This document shows, piece after piece, positions 9,602-20,718 of a DNA stretch of 64,000 nucleotides. The notes below the pieces were generated by a model. That model was not told the DNA's origin and searched no databases. It saw only the letters and a list, made by a program, of their open reading frames with translations. Position 1 is the stretch's first letter. The number at the start of each line of letters is the position of its first letter. The translations under genes were made by a program, and so were the position numbers. The stretch comes from Phytophthora sp. 'mugwort' (Eukaryota; Oomycota; Peronosporomycetes; Peronosporales; Peronosporaceae), in NCBI GenBank assembly GCA_033558025.1, contig JAUCEF010000005.1, forward strand, positions 2,232,001-2,296,000, read 5' to 3'.

Positions 9602-11869
9602 ATGTCGTTCACGCTGTTTCCCCCTACACCGCCCAGGGCTCCGTCGGCATCCGCCGCTCCCCCACCGCCGGTTTTCCGGTCGACTGGGGACCTGCAGAAG
9701 CTCATTTCGCCCCATTTCCTGTCTCCGGAGGCTCGACTGAGACCCGTTCCGACTAACGAGTGGTGGGGCAACTTGCTGGCATGGGACGCACAGCGTGATA
9801 GCGACGCAGTGTTCGCTAGTCCTTATACTTACAAGGTGGTGCTGGGTCAGCCCGGCTCTATTGGCTGCGGTCTCTCCGTCAGTTACTTGGTGCAGTACCG
9901 GACGGACGGTCCTATAAACGATAACGGAGCTCCTCGCTTCTACTTCTACCCGCCGACCATCAAAAGCTGGACCTTTTCGGCTGTAGAATTGGCGGAACTA
10001 TCAGGTCCACCGCCGCTTAATATCCAAGATTGGGATGACATGGGTGTGCACTTGTCCATGGCGGGGATGAGAATGTACTTGGCTTTGGGCTCTGCGTTTA
10101 CGACGGTCGAATACCAAGAAATGCAGGTGCAACTCGGCACAGAACACTGCATTGTAGCTATCAACGGAGCTCCTGCGAGAGAGGGTCATCAAGTGAATGG
10201 TGTCAGCTTTGTGATCTCGCTCAACAACGGACAGCAGTGGGTACTCTACTTCTTCTCGAACGCTGGCGGCAACACGTCGCTGTTGTTCAAGGACAACAAA
10301 CTCACGAGCATTTCCAAGTTCACGGGCATTGTCCAAGCCGCATTCGTCTCGACGAGTACTGTGCAATCTGCAGTGCCTCAAGACGACCACAAGATCCTGC
10401 AACTGTACCATGCAAGTGCCGGTGTCTATCCAAAAGGAGCGAGTATTCAGACTTTGGACTCAGAGTCGTTCGCTTTCCACTGGCAGCTCGCAAGTGCGGC
10501 CGGTAGCAATCCAGGAGCTCGTTTCCTGCACTTTGCACTCACACACCTGCATGATATGCTGGATCCATCTACTGTTGAAGCCAAGCACGAGCTCGTGCTG
10601 CATTCGCACACACACGGACCGCTGTTTGCGTATATGCTCACGACTTCATTAAACTCGAAGCCTACCTGGCTTTGCCACGTGCCCCAGGCTGAAAGCCAGG
10701 GGGTAGAAGCGTGTACTACGTTCTACCCGCCCCGTGCTGGTTCCCTCACTCGAGATGTGGTTGACAGATTGGATCTATGTCGTATCGTCACTGATGAAAT
10801 CCATGGAGATTGGTCTCTGCCTCATGAAGGAAGCTACTACTTTAAGGGTAAAGCATTGCAAAAGTTTGGCACAATGTGCCTTGTAGCACGGCAGCTTGCA
10901 GACACGACAAACCCCGAAATGCGAGACGTGGCGCAAGATGGCATTGCCAAACTGCAGCAGTTGCTGGCTCAGTTTGCGAACAATCAATCAGCATTCCCAC
11001 TGGTCTACGATACTGTGTACAAGGGGATCATCTCGAGCGAGGCGTTGAGCCGGAACGACATGAATGTCGACTTTGGTAACGGCGTGTACAATGACCACCA
11101 TTATCACTACGGCTACATCGTGACTGCTGCTGCCATGGCGCTCTACTTGGACCCGACGTGGGGTCACTCAGCTGATGCCGTCAAGCTTCGAACTCTTGTG
11201 GACACACTCATCCGAGACGTGGCCACATCGTCGCCGATCGGTAGTGACCCGTACTTCCCGCGTTTCCGATACTTTAAGTGGTGGTTGGGCCACTCTTACT
11301 CTCACGGTGTGACACCGATGGCTGATGGCAAGGACGAGGAGTCGACGTCGGAAGAAGTCAACTTTCTCTATGGGATTGCTCTGTACGGCCAAGTCACGGA
11401 GAACGCGGAGCAACAGGCACAGGCAAAGCTGATACTCAAGGTTTACGTGCGTGCTGTGAACACGTACTTCTTGCTGCGGGACGACGGGCCGGCTATTCAT
11501 CCCGCTGGCTTCGCCAAGAACAAAGTCACGGGCGTCTTCTTTGACAATAAGTGTGACTACACGACATGGTTTAGTCCCAACAAGGAGTGCATTCATGGCA
11601 TCCAAATGATCCCCGTATCTCCGATCCTCGAGGTCTCCCGACCGTCCGGTTTCGTGCGTGAGGAATGGGACCAAGTGCTGAGCAGACTTCCCATCGTACA
11701 CGACTGGAAAGCGAATCAATCTGGCTGGACGTCGCTCTTGTTCGCCAATTACAGCGCTTTGGATCGCGAAAAGGCCTTTGAAGTGCTGACCACGTGTCCG
11801 ATGGACGACGGACTTAGTCGTGCCTGGGCACTGTACTACGCTGCCACTCGTCCACCATCGTCTTGCTAA
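9602..11869 (+). CDS. GH81 endo-1,3-beta-glucanase
   Basis: Single-exon gene of 755 aa, close to the usual size of family GH81 enzymes, which cleave internal beta-1,3-glucan bonds. The N-terminal PxNEWWGNL block (residues about 49-57) opens the family's beta-sandwich domain. The catalytic (alpha/alpha)6 part carries VYNDHHYHYGY, with Asp498 in the position of the general acid. GKDEESTSEEVN follows, with Glu580 and Glu584 as candidates for the base and water-positioning residue. The ATG lies in a good context (CACCATG). The N-terminus is Pro/Ala-rich and shows no signal peptide, so the product may be intracellular or leave by another route. In oomycetes such enzymes could remodel the beta-glucan wall or the storage glucan mycolaminarin. 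Family assignment is firm; cellular role is inferred. Confidence 0.93.
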   Translation: MSFTLFPPTPPRAPSASAAPPPPVFRSTGDLQKLISPHFLSPEARLRPVPTNEWWGNLLAWDAQRDSDAVFASPYTYKVVLGQPGSIGCGLSVSYLVQYRTDGPINDNGAPRFYFYPPTIKSWTFSAVELAELSGPPPLNIQDWDDMGVHLSMAGMRMYLALGSAFTTVEYQEMQVQLGTEHCIVAINGAPAREGHQVNGVSFVISLNNGQQWVLYFFSNAGGNTSLLFKDNKLTSISKFTGIVQAAFVSTSTVQSAVPQDDHKILQLYHASAGVYPKGASIQTLDSESFAFHWQLASAAGSNPGARFLHFALTHLHDMLDPSTVEAKHELVLHSHTHGPLFAYMLTTSLNSKPTWLCHVPQAESQGVEACTTFYPPRAGSLTRDVVDRLDLCRIVTDEIHGDWSLPHEGSYYFKGKALQKFGTMCLVARQLADTTNPEMRDVAQDGIAKLQQLLAQFANNQSAFPLVYDTVYKGIISSEALSRNDMNVDFGNGVYNDHHYHYGYIVTAAAMALYLDPTWGHSADAVKLRTLVDTLIRDVATSSPIGSDPYFPRFRYFKWWLGHSYSHGVTPMADGKDEESTSEEVNFLYGIALYGQVTENAEQQAQAKLILKVYVRAVNTYFLLRDDGPAIHPAGFAKNKVTGVFFDNKCDYTTWFSPNKECIHGIQMIPVSPILEVSRPSGFVREEWDQVLSRLPIVHDWKANQSGWTSLLFANYSALDREKAFEVLTTCPMDDGLSRAWALYYAATRPPSSC

Positions 11870-12110
11870 AGGAAATTTGCCATCCAGATGACAAGGTTCA
11901 GTAGTGGGTCTTCGTGTTGCAAGCATCCCTCTTATTTGTCATAAAAAGCTAACCTGCCATTCTCCCCAAAAACTCTGGTGCTGTCTCCATTACGGAGGAG
12001 TCATCGCTTGTAGCAGGGATTGAGCTAGCTCACTTACCGCATGTGATACTCGTCGGTCACGCAGGAGGATCAAACATCTTGGAATATCATCAGAATAATA
12101 ATATACAATG

Positions 12111-15100
12111 TTAGTTTAGTTTAATCAATTTTGGGGGGGACGGCGTTAAGTTTTTTTTATCATACCTTTTGATCAGCCGCTGGAGTTGTTCCGGTGACAG
12201 CGTTCCAATGAACCCTGGAAGTTTTCCAATGAGGGCTCCAATCACTTTTAGCCCGTTCATTGCAACAGATTCGCTGTGGGTAGACTCGAGACGAGTAGCG
12301 GTGGCTTCGAAGCAGATATAAACAAGTTGAAGGTCCCCGTTTTCTTCCATTGAAAGCACATCGCTGGCCTTGTACAAGAACGAAAAGATAATCTGCAAGT
12401 CACAGTGGAAATTTTGTTTAGCTAAATAATCGGAAAAAATGACGCCAGATAGAGAAAAATATTTTACCTGAAGGCCGCCAGCGACCACATCTTCTGCCAA
12501 GCAGCTTCCAGTTGCTAACACAATTCGCGAAAGAAATCCCAGTGTTTTCCAGCTAGCAAGGACACTGTTCTCCGACCGTGAAATGGCACTACAAAATAGA
12601 CGTCGTATGCTTGTTAAGAGAAAATGTTTGCCTAAAAAATGTCGTAAAACCGCAAACAAACTCACCTGAGTAGGACATTGCAGCAGCAAATACGAACCTG
12701 CGGCGGTAACTGATCATACCGAGCTTCAGGCCACATACTTTCGAGCAGTTCCTGTACTCGTGAGTGGATGTCATCAGCATCACGCGTTCTCATGTCTTCT
12801 CCATTCTTGACTCCAAATATCCAGCTCAGCAACAGGTTCATGAGAGATACAGCACTAGTTGGCTGTGTTTTCTTCCTTTCTTGTCCATTCTCGTTGGCTA
12901 CAAGTCTGGAGAATACCAACGCGATGCAATCAATGCAACCGCGTTGCAGGTCGGTAAGGAGGGATTCATCAGCGTCTTGACTGGGCGGAATTCCCAGAAT
13001 TTGTACCAGCAACACAAGTGTTCTTGAAGTGATATCACAATCTTTGTAGGCATGTTCGTCCTCCGAAAACACTCGATTGAGGTAGTACACCATCAGCTTG
13101 GCGGTCACCAGTCCACAAGAAGTTGGAACACTATCCTCTTCAATAAACGAGCTCCCTTGTTCACCGTGTGATGTCATTTCTTGCAAGAAGGCAACTAAGG
13201 ATGCGAACACGAACGGCAGCACGAGACGAGGAGGGAACTTAGACAGGCACTCGGTAGCGAGCATCTTAACATCCTTGAATTCCAGTGGATCTACGACGGA
13301 GCGGGCAAGAATATGAAAGAAAACTTCACTCGTGGTATCCATCTCCATTGCCTTTGGATCGTAGTAGTCAAACTGTAGCTGACGGTCGAGATACTTATTC
13401 AGGTGATCTAAATCCTCCCGTCCACACTGCACAGTCACGTAGCATTCTATGAGTTACAACACGGAAGAGATCAAATAACCTGCTACACGTCTTCGTACCG
13501 ACAATATCTTCCTACGATTAGCTCCAAAAACCTTTCGAGGAAGCATTCGTAGCACCAGTAGCGGTGCTAACCTTGAGAATAGCAACCCTTCAATAGTTTT
13601 TGCAGCTGAAGGTGCATTGTCGTCCAGTAACTCTTCAGTCAAGCGTGGTACATTCTGCAACAGCCCCAATATCACGATTAGCTTGATCCATAACAATTTG
13701 CCGACGCAAGTGTGAGCCAATACGTACAATCATATGCGAGCAGATCTGTTTCCCCATAATTGCAAATACTTCATGGTCCATCCAGCCGCACGCTACAAAT
13801 TCACGCAGCATCCGCAAAAGCACCGGATCACGTGGAGAGCCAAAGATTTTACGCAAAATGACACGTAAAATTTTGCTTCTAGCATTTGCCAATTGAATGT
13901 GCTTGCTCCACCTGCTCAGAAAAAAAGATATAAAGCGACATTTTGTTATAAAGACAGCGCGAGACTGAATAATTGTAGCGACACTGGTCACGTACCCACT
14001 TGGACCGAAGCAAAGAGAAAACAATTTCTCTTGCAACTCTTTCCGTTCGTCGTTGGCTGCAATATTTTCTTTGACATTTCCGCTAAGTTGGATACTGTAG
14101 TCGCTCCAGTCACGAGGTGATGCCGGAACCTTATTAGAGATGAAATGGACTTGGACACTCCCAAAGCGGCAAGCATCAATAAACCATGACACTATCATCT
14201 CAAGGGAATTCCCAGTAGAAGCCGCGAAAAGGTATCCAAGTGCCGATGAGATAGTGTAGTTTTCGGCTTCAAGAACACCAGCTGCGGTCAATCTGGCAAT
14301 GCAACACACAGCGTCTAGTGATGGCAAGCACGAAATGGCCTAGAGTAGGAAATATTCCGCCATTCATCACGTTAGAGAATAAAATTGATCCCTGAGTCTA
14401 CATAGTTCGACTTACCAGGCGACGAACACTGTGGTTTTCGTGTGTAATGAGGTTCAATACGTCCGGTGTAAGCTGATTGCTGCACACAAGTAATACGCAA
14501 CGGTGAATTATCATCAGTTATTATAACAAAAAAGTGCTTCTTCTCGAGAAATCCTTACCGCCAGTGTCGATAAAGCGGTGTTTGAGTTGTTGCACTGTCC
14601 AGTTGGTACAAGAATGTTCGCACGAGCGAAATAGTACTCTTCATAGCAGACACAGCAATTACACCGACGTCAGCGCTAGCAATAGTGCAGAAACATATTG
14701 GGAACGCCCTACTCACCATCACATTTAAAGTGTTAGAGTCCTGTATCTGCCGTACAAGTTCAGTAACGAATAGGGCTCGAGAAATAATGAAGTCGGATAC
14801 AAACAACTCCAACTCTGTTTGAGCGTACGACCCGCTACCAGAAACTCCACGCGCGACTGAGACGTTACTGTGTACCCGGAGCAACTGCGAAAGAAGGTCT
14901 TGCTCTTCATCTCGAGAACTCAAAAGGTTGAGTCTGTCACTGGGCAACAAGACACTTCGTAAGACTGTTAAAATGAGGAAAACTGTCCTGTCGTCGCCAT
15001 TCTTGGTTGCAATAGTCAATCCCCGCACGAAAAAGAAAACGAAGCATGTCTTCGTTTCTGCTGAAAATTTCCCAAAAGCTTTGAGACAACCTTTTATTCC

Positions 15101-16374
15101 ACCGACAGAATCCATCAGTACGCATACATTGCGTAGCTGGGCGTATATCACCTCAAGATTGGTAGTGAGGCCGTTGGAACCAAACTGTTTTTGTGTATCA
15201 AACGTAATGAAGGCCCATCTCTTCAGAACCCGAGCGAGAACCTCGGACACCTGCTGCTTCTGAATCCGAGATGATGCATTCGAACGCGTGCAAAGCATTG
15301 GAGCGGTTGCCTCCCAGTGCCAGCATAGCACATCCAGCATTGCTAGAAGATTTACATTCGAGTCACGAATGCTGCTACGTCCAGTCCCATTCGGTCTTGA
15401 CAAAATACTATCACATGCTGCAACATAGGACTGCAGATGCTGAAGCGCATAGTGGAGGAACTGACGCCGAGTTGACAGGAAATGCCGCTGTCGTAGCGTG
15501 ACGAGCATGAACGACATATTCTCCACCGTTTTGCGAATTAATCCATCATCAATCACAATCCTCTTTGACCTTTCAGTTGCGATCAGAAACTGCGCTGCGA
15601 CGTCTCCGCACAGCAATGCAAGCGTTTCCAAGGCGACCAACGCAAGCTTCGATAGTTTGACACGATGTGAGCCAACCACCTGAATTGTTCCTCGTTCGAC
15701 GACAGCTCGCACAGCATCCATGTACGCCGCAGCTTGATCACCAAACAAACAGCAGCCCTCACTTCCGAGCTCAAGAGTCTGCAATTTGAAGCGACGTCGC
15801 TGCAGCAATTCGAAGACCGTGAGACAGGCAGCCAACTGATTCTGCTTGTCGACTGTCGGCTGAAGCCACTCCAACAGTAACTGGCGCACGTAGTCACGAG
15901 TCGATAATGCCGCATCCCGTCCGCACTCATAGTCCACCATCCAGCCTAGCAAAGTGTGCAGCTTGTCCGCCTGCGAGCCCCAAAGACAGCAGTTCGTCCG
16001 AGACGCTCTGCAATATCGCAGGGATTGAAGCACAGCAGCTCCTGCCACAGTGTGCACCAAATTCCGGTTGAGATTCTGCCCTCCAGCTTCTTCCGCTATG
16101 TTCTGAGCGTTATAAGCATTAACCACTGTAGTCAAAGCGGCTTGTAGTCTTGCAATCCGCTTGTGGTCCGACAGCGACAGCACTCGACTCTGGCACAGTG
16201 GCAAAAAAAACACGGATTTAGCAACAATCTCGTCGCTAGCAGCATAATGCAGCGTTAAAAAACGCTAATTGATACCTCCGTGGTGCGTTCCAGCAGGTCC
16301 CCAGTTGGTTTTAGTATGGAATCAGATCTAATTCCAGTTTTGACACAGTTGATACTGCTGATTGCTGCTTTCAT
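12111..16374 (-). CDS. Large helical (HEAT/ARM-like) protein, eight exons, function unknown
   Basis: Eight exons join with consistent phases: 16374-16276, 16189-14559, 14479-14416, 14339-13728, 13654-13499, 13426-12666, 12588-12468 and 12392-12111. Introns have GT-AG borders such as GTATCA, GTAAGG, GTAAGT, GTACGT and GTGAGT and are 72 to 86 bp where measured. The product is about 1241 aa and almost entirely amphipathic helices rich in Leu, Ala and Val with few charged loops. It has no membrane segments, no signal peptide and no catalytic motif I recognise. This looks like an alpha-solenoid scaffold of the HEAT/ARM kind. I could not match it to a named family, although proteins such as FANCI or TTI1 have similar size and texture. 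It lies head-to-tail behind the TRP-like gene, 348 bp downstream of that gene's stop. The exon model is well supported; function is open. Confidence 0.7.
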
Positions 16375-16722
16375 CTACACGTCAACAGCGCGTCAGAGGT
16401 CCACACTTGCATGGTTATATAGAGAACGACTCGGAGGTACAGTTGAGACGCACATGGAAGAGCTCACTGTCCCCCAGCACGCGCAGCAGCCGCCCCGCGC
16501 TGTCTTCCCGGTCGCGAGACCTCGTTGTCATTTTTTGGCTCGACACGTGAAATGACGCAATGATTCCGATACTGCTGAATGGTGTGCCCCACATATCAAC
16601 ACGGCTACAAGTACAAGTTGAAGTGGTTGCACTTTATTTTTGACGGTAATACCAACTCCATTATACATAACAAAACGCTGCTAGAGCTGGTAGCTAACTT
16701 CCTATCACATGAAAAGTGTCCG
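16375..16722. other. Spacer between two co-oriented genes
   Basis: These 348 bp separate the stop of the TRP-like gene from the start of the helical-protein gene on the - strand. They should hold the first gene's 3' UTR and terminator and the second gene's promoter. I see no strong element and no convincing coding sequence. Confidence 0.5.
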
Positions 16723-19700
16723 TTAGAGCGTGAGAGTGTTAGGGTGGTCATGGCGGACCTTGTCCACGTCGTAGTACGACGAGCTGTCATCAGAGTGAGC
16801 ACTCAAAAACGACTGGTTCGACGAGCCTGTGCCTCGTCTTCGCGATGGATAATACTTACCGTCATCGCTGTCTTTATCCGTGATTCGGCTCTGAGCGTTG
16901 AAGTCCACATGAGACGTGGCAAAGGTCGCCGTCGATTGGTAACCATACGAGTCCATCGAGTCGCGCGAGAAGGCAGACTTGGTCACGCCGAGAGGACCAA
17001 GTTCGTAGCTCTGTCCCTCCATATCGTTGGCTTCGCTTCCGTCCTCATCCGTGCTGACCACAGTCTTGGACCGACGCTTGAACCACCCGCTGCTGTCACC
17101 GTCAAAGCTGTTCTCGGAATCGTTCGAGAAGATCGACATTTTGGCCTGTGGACTGCTACCATAGCCACCGCTCTTGCTGGTATACGGAGCAGCAGCACCC
17201 ATAGCGGCGGAGAACGTATTGTCCTGCTTCACAGTGCTCTGCGTCATAGCCAACTGACTACTAGCAGAGGATGTCATTGAGTCCGAGAAATTCATGTAAG
17301 ATCGTTCCATCATAGCCACCGAGCTGGCGCTAGAAGTATCCGGAGCAAAGTGCGAATGACCCATCGTCGACGCCCCAGGATTGAACTGATGACGAGCCGT
17401 CGGATGTGCAGCAGGCTCAATCGCAAAGTCGTCGTCCAAATCGATCTCCACGTCATCAATATCCACATCCTTATTGATACTGCGTTTCCTACGAGAGGAG
17501 GAAGTACTGACACCCGAGTCAGTACCAGAAAAACTTTTAGCGTAGACGTCAAGCGGCACTGTCGAAGGACGCGAGCCAGCGCCAGAGCCTGACATCGCAG
17601 CTCCTCCTCTCGATGATAACCCTCTTGACGACGGTGGACCTCTTGACGACGGTGGACCTCTTGACGAATTGAGACCTCTCGACGAATATTGTCCCCGAGA
17701 TGACTTCTGTCCTCTTGACGAATTCTGTCCTCTGGATGGTTGACCTCTTGCCGATTTTGGTGACGTGGAGTATGCAACCTCATCACTGGTCTTGTTCGTG
17801 CCAAGATACGCTGCTAACACATCGTACGTCGGGATTTCCTGCGCAGGTTCAGGCACGAAAGCTGGCACAGTGTTCTTCACGTCGGAAGTATCAGCACTTC
17901 GCGTCGAAGCTCCAAATGAGTACTGCTGGTTACGTGAAACTGGGGGAGGAATCTTGCTCCGTGAGCGACTAAAGACCGGGACAGGCTCCGGGACCGGCTC
18001 GAGCATAGGCACGTTCTCGGCGTGACCACGGCGAGAACTCTGAGTGGTGCTGTACCCAGACATAGCGCTAGTCTGTGACTGAAATTGCTGCTGCTGTCCT
18101 TGTTGTTCGTGATACTGTTGCTGCTGCTGCTCTTGTAGCTGTTTATTCGCATACCAGTCCACGTCACGGCCTGCTGGTGTTGGCTCGACCTGCTCGTAAG
18201 CTCGTCCATTGGTAGACGCGTTGTTCCCAAACTCTAGGTTAATATCAGTAGCGTCCAGGCTCGAGTTGTCTTTGCCGTTCTCCTTGTGTCGGCAAGCGAC
18301 GATCATCTTGTGAATGATCGTGTAGGCCTGACGCACGAAGAGCAAAAAGAAGACGAACATATTGACACCGATGATGCCATAAGCCACATTGTCGCGCACA
18401 GTCTGTGGGAAATAGTCATCTCTAGCCACGATGAGCATAAGGGAGATAAGCACAACCTTCATGAACACTGACGTAATGCCGATATAGTACAGGAACCGCA
18501 GTAGATTCGGCTGACGGATGAGTAGTAAGATCAAATACACCATCGTGATCGCCAGGATACACAGTAATTGAGTCGTGGCATCGCGAACAACCCCAACGGT
18601 GACACCAGTGAGAACTGCCAACAGAATGCGGGGCACAAAGAAGAAGCGGTTGTCGAAGTTGTACTCGTCGTAGTAGGCGCTGTACTTGCTGCTGAAGGCC
18701 CGTTGGTCATGCTCGTATGTCCCCACATCTTTGAGTTCGTCCGTGTTGTTACCAACAACGATGATACCAAGTCCAAGAGCCAAGAGTACAACAGCTGCAA
18801 GAGCGACGATACCCAGTGCGTAACGTGAACTGGAACCATTTGCCGACTCACTTGAGGATCCTTCCGAAACGAAGTAGCTCCCAGCCATTGCGAATATGTA
18901 CTGCGCCAGGAGTAGAGCCAGCACGACGGCCCAGATCACCTTGCGATACCATTTGCGCGTCACGTCACCGAACGACTCGTTCCCCGAGATGGCGCCCACG
19001 ATCAGGATGAACACCAAGTACAACGCGTGCAGCGCCGCAATCACGACGACAAATGTCAGTAGCGTATAGAAGAAGAGGTTATCGGCATCCACGCCGATCA
19101 GAGCGGCATATCTTGCCGGTCCGGACTCTCCAGCCGCAGCGATTACTCCCGTCGCACTAGGGCTGGAATCAGCGAGTCTTCGAGTGGATTCGTCACTATC
19201 GCTTCCAGTGCTGCTAGAGGCGTCGCTGTTCCCCTTGATCAAGTTGAAATTCGTCCACGAAAGTTCCTTTGAGAACTGCATCAGAAAAGTCGGCGCGCCC
19301 TCGATTCGCAGTTGGCTGATCATGCTCGCAAACTGGGCCTGCTCGACAATATGGGTCATCTCGTAGAAGCCTCCCGAGAAGCTGAGCGCTGCGGCAGCAC
19401 TGGGCATCGCTGAGGCCCAGAGCATTGACCCTGCGCCGATCACTGCCGCGCCAGCCAACGAGGTGGCAATGACGCCCGACGCAGTGCTGCCAGCCTCCGA
19501 GTCCAGGAAGTGCCGCGTGCCCGTAGTGTTGGTAGGCCACTGCGTGTTGCTGCCGAAGACGCAGCCGGAGCAGCTGTTGGCCTTGATGTAGCTGGCGTTG
19601 AGGCCGCCGATGTCGACGTCCGACGAGAGATTGAGCGTCTGACGGATCTGGTCCTCGCCCCACGGGATCGCGAACGTGTAGAAGAACAAGCCGAGCGCGG

Positions 19701-19788
19701 CCAGGATGCCCAGCGGCAGCAGCAGCGCGCAGACCTGCGAGAGCGCCATGCAGCCGCAGCACTTGGCGGCACAGCACAGCAGCCCCAT
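16723..19788 (-). CDS. TRP-like polytopic membrane protein with long repetitive tail
   Basis: Uninterrupted frame of 1021 aa. A Cys-rich start is followed by a hydrophobic segment (about 17-40), a Ser/Thr-rich extracytosolic region, and then roughly seven more membrane segments between about 245 and 500. One of these has the sequence RFFFVPRILLAVLTGVTVG. This layout resembles fungal and oomycete TRP/Pkd2-like (Flc-type) proteins, proposed to be channels or transporters of the plasma membrane or endomembranes. The C-terminal half (about 520-1021) is low-complexity and presumably cytosolic. It contains Gln runs and about eight SSRG-type repeats near residues 690-735, coded around 17590-17740. 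A GTAAGT lies in frame near 16856-16861; splicing there would replace the last 35 or so residues, but plain read-through is preferred. Family assignment rests on topology and a few motifs. Confidence 0.6.
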   Translation of the reverse strand: MGLLCCAAKCCGCMALSQVCALLLPLGILAALGLFFYTFAIPWGEDQIRQTLNLSSDVDIGGLNASYIKANSCSGCVFGSNTQWPTNTTGTRHFLDSEAGSTASGVIATSLAGAAVIGAGSMLWASAMPSAAAALSFSGGFYEMTHIVEQAQFASMISQLRIEGAPTFLMQFSKELSWTNFNLIKGNSDASSSTGSDSDESTRRLADSSPSATGVIAAAGESGPARYAALIGVDADNLFFYTLLTFVVVIAALHALYLVFILIVGAISGNESFGDVTRKWYRKVIWAVVLALLLAQYIFAMAGSYFVSEGSSSESANGSSSRYALGIVALAAVVLLALGLGIIVVGNNTDELKDVGTYEHDQRAFSSKYSAYYDEYNFDNRFFFVPRILLAVLTGVTVGVVRDATTQLLCILAITMVYLILLLIRQPNLLRFLYYIGITSVFMKVVLISLMLIVARDDYFPQTVRDNVAYGIIGVNMFVFFLLFVRQAYTIIHKMIVACRHKENGKDNSSLDATDINLEFGNNASTNGRAYEQVEPTPAGRDVDWYANKQLQEQQQQQYHEQQGQQQQFQSQTSAMSGYSTTQSSRRGHAENVPMLEPVPEPVPVFSRSRSKIPPPVSRNQQYSFGASTRSADTSDVKNTVPAFVPEPAQEIPTYDVLAAYLGTNKTSDEVAYSTSPKSARGQPSRGQNSSRGQKSSRGQYSSRGLNSSRGPPSSRGPPSSRGLSSRGGAAMSGSGAGSRPSTVPLDVYAKSFSGTDSGVSTSSSRRKRSINKDVDIDDVEIDLDDDFAIEPAAHPTARHQFNPGASTMGHSHFAPDTSSASSVAMMERSYMNFSDSMTSSASSQLAMTQSTVKQDNTFSAAMGAAAPYTSKSGGYGSSPQAKMSIFSNDSENSFDGDSSGWFKRRSKTVVSTDEDGSEANDMEGQSYELGPLGVTKSAFSRDSMDSYGYQSTATFATSHVDFNAQSRITDKDSDDGKYYPSRRRGTGSSNQSFLSAHSDDSSSYYDVDKVRHDHPNTLTL

Positions 19789-20050
19789 GGCGTGAGACTA
19801 TAGTTATTATTAGGAGTACGAGGCGGGAGCAGCGCTCGTGGTGGTGGCCCTGTTGAAGCGGAACTGGCTTTGAGGTTGGTGGCAACGAGAATGAGGAGAG
19901 AGGGAGCGCTTGGCTTGACGCTGCGCGCCGATTTGACACCCCTGAGGCCTTTTTGACTCGCCTGCAAGACCGACCGACGCAAGAGGGAGAAGTACCATCG
20001 AGCTTTGGATGGGAATGGTGTACGAGAGAACGGTAACAGCAAGAGTTCAG
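19789..20050. promoter_or_regulatory. Upstream region of the TRP-like gene
   Basis: About 260 bp upstream of the TRP-like start on the - strand. The segment is open on the - strand in the frame that continues into the TRP-like gene's other phase, but that reading is Arg/Ser/Pro-rich and looks non-coding. I see no TATA box. It probably serves as promoter and 5' UTR. Confidence 0.35.
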
Positions 20051-20329
20051 CTCGCACTGCGAGTTCATTGGTAAAAACTAGATTACGAGTATCGTTTTTA
20101 GAAGGGGTTACAGTTTTGGCCAATCGCCGCACACGAAAACTATTCAGAGGCACCAAAAATGCGCCTACAGCGAACAGAATCCATTTTGGATTTTTAGCAA
20201 CGCTCACAAAGAAAAAGACGACGGAGGCAACTGCTGTCGCTGGGTACGTCAACTGTGAATTTCTCCCAAGTTTTCGAGCAGCAATAATGTAAGTATGCCG
20301 ATGCTGGTTTCGTGACGATTCTGCCTCGC

Positions 20330-20718
20330 TGATCGACAGACAATCGTCATACCCCTTGATGACACCCACAGCAAATGCAACCCTACATGGTACATGGTGC
20401 ACTTTAATTGTTTGCTGACACCGCTTCAGTTTGGCCTTTACATGTAGCTTTTGCAGTCGAGACAGGGCCTCCTCTGCAGAGATGGCCTCAGTGATGTGAT
20501 GATCTACAATAAGAAACCTCAGGTTGCACATCACAGCTCGACGGAAAATGCCGATGTACATCGGTCGAAAGCTGCTTCAACGTCACTGCATTGATCGCCG
20601 GCGATGCGATAGCACCAACGTTTGTCACGTTGCCATACGATTGGACATATGGTGGCAATTCCGCACTTACATACTTCCTCCGGTCTTGAAAGACTGCATT
20701 GATGGCCTGCCTATCCAT
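20330..20718 (-). CDS. Putative small helical protein, three or more exons, uncertain
   Basis: A possible spliced gene starts at the ATG of 20718. Exon 1 (20718-20675) ends at a GTATGT donor, a 26-nt exon 2 (20585-20560) ends at GTACAT, and exon 3 starts at 20503 after a TTGTAG acceptor. The phases agree and give a short amphipathic N-terminus containing AINAVFQDRR, then EEALSRLQKLHVKAKLKRCQ in exon 3, which looks like a helical, coiled-coil-like segment. The 3' end is unresolved because the exon 3 frame stays open far downstream. The tiny second exon is unusual. No family is recognised, and it may be a pseudogene or chance. Confidence 0.25.

Noticed and set aside
16605..16802. Alternative spliced C-terminus of the TRP-like gene
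   Set aside because: Needs a non-consensus acceptor, and the new tail has no recognisable feature; read-through to the stop at 16723 is simpler.
19440..20561. 373-codon - strand frame running into the TRP-like gene
   Set aside because: Its 3' half overlaps the TRP-like start in another phase and is Arg/Ser/Pro-rich; only the 5' part could belong to a small spliced gene.
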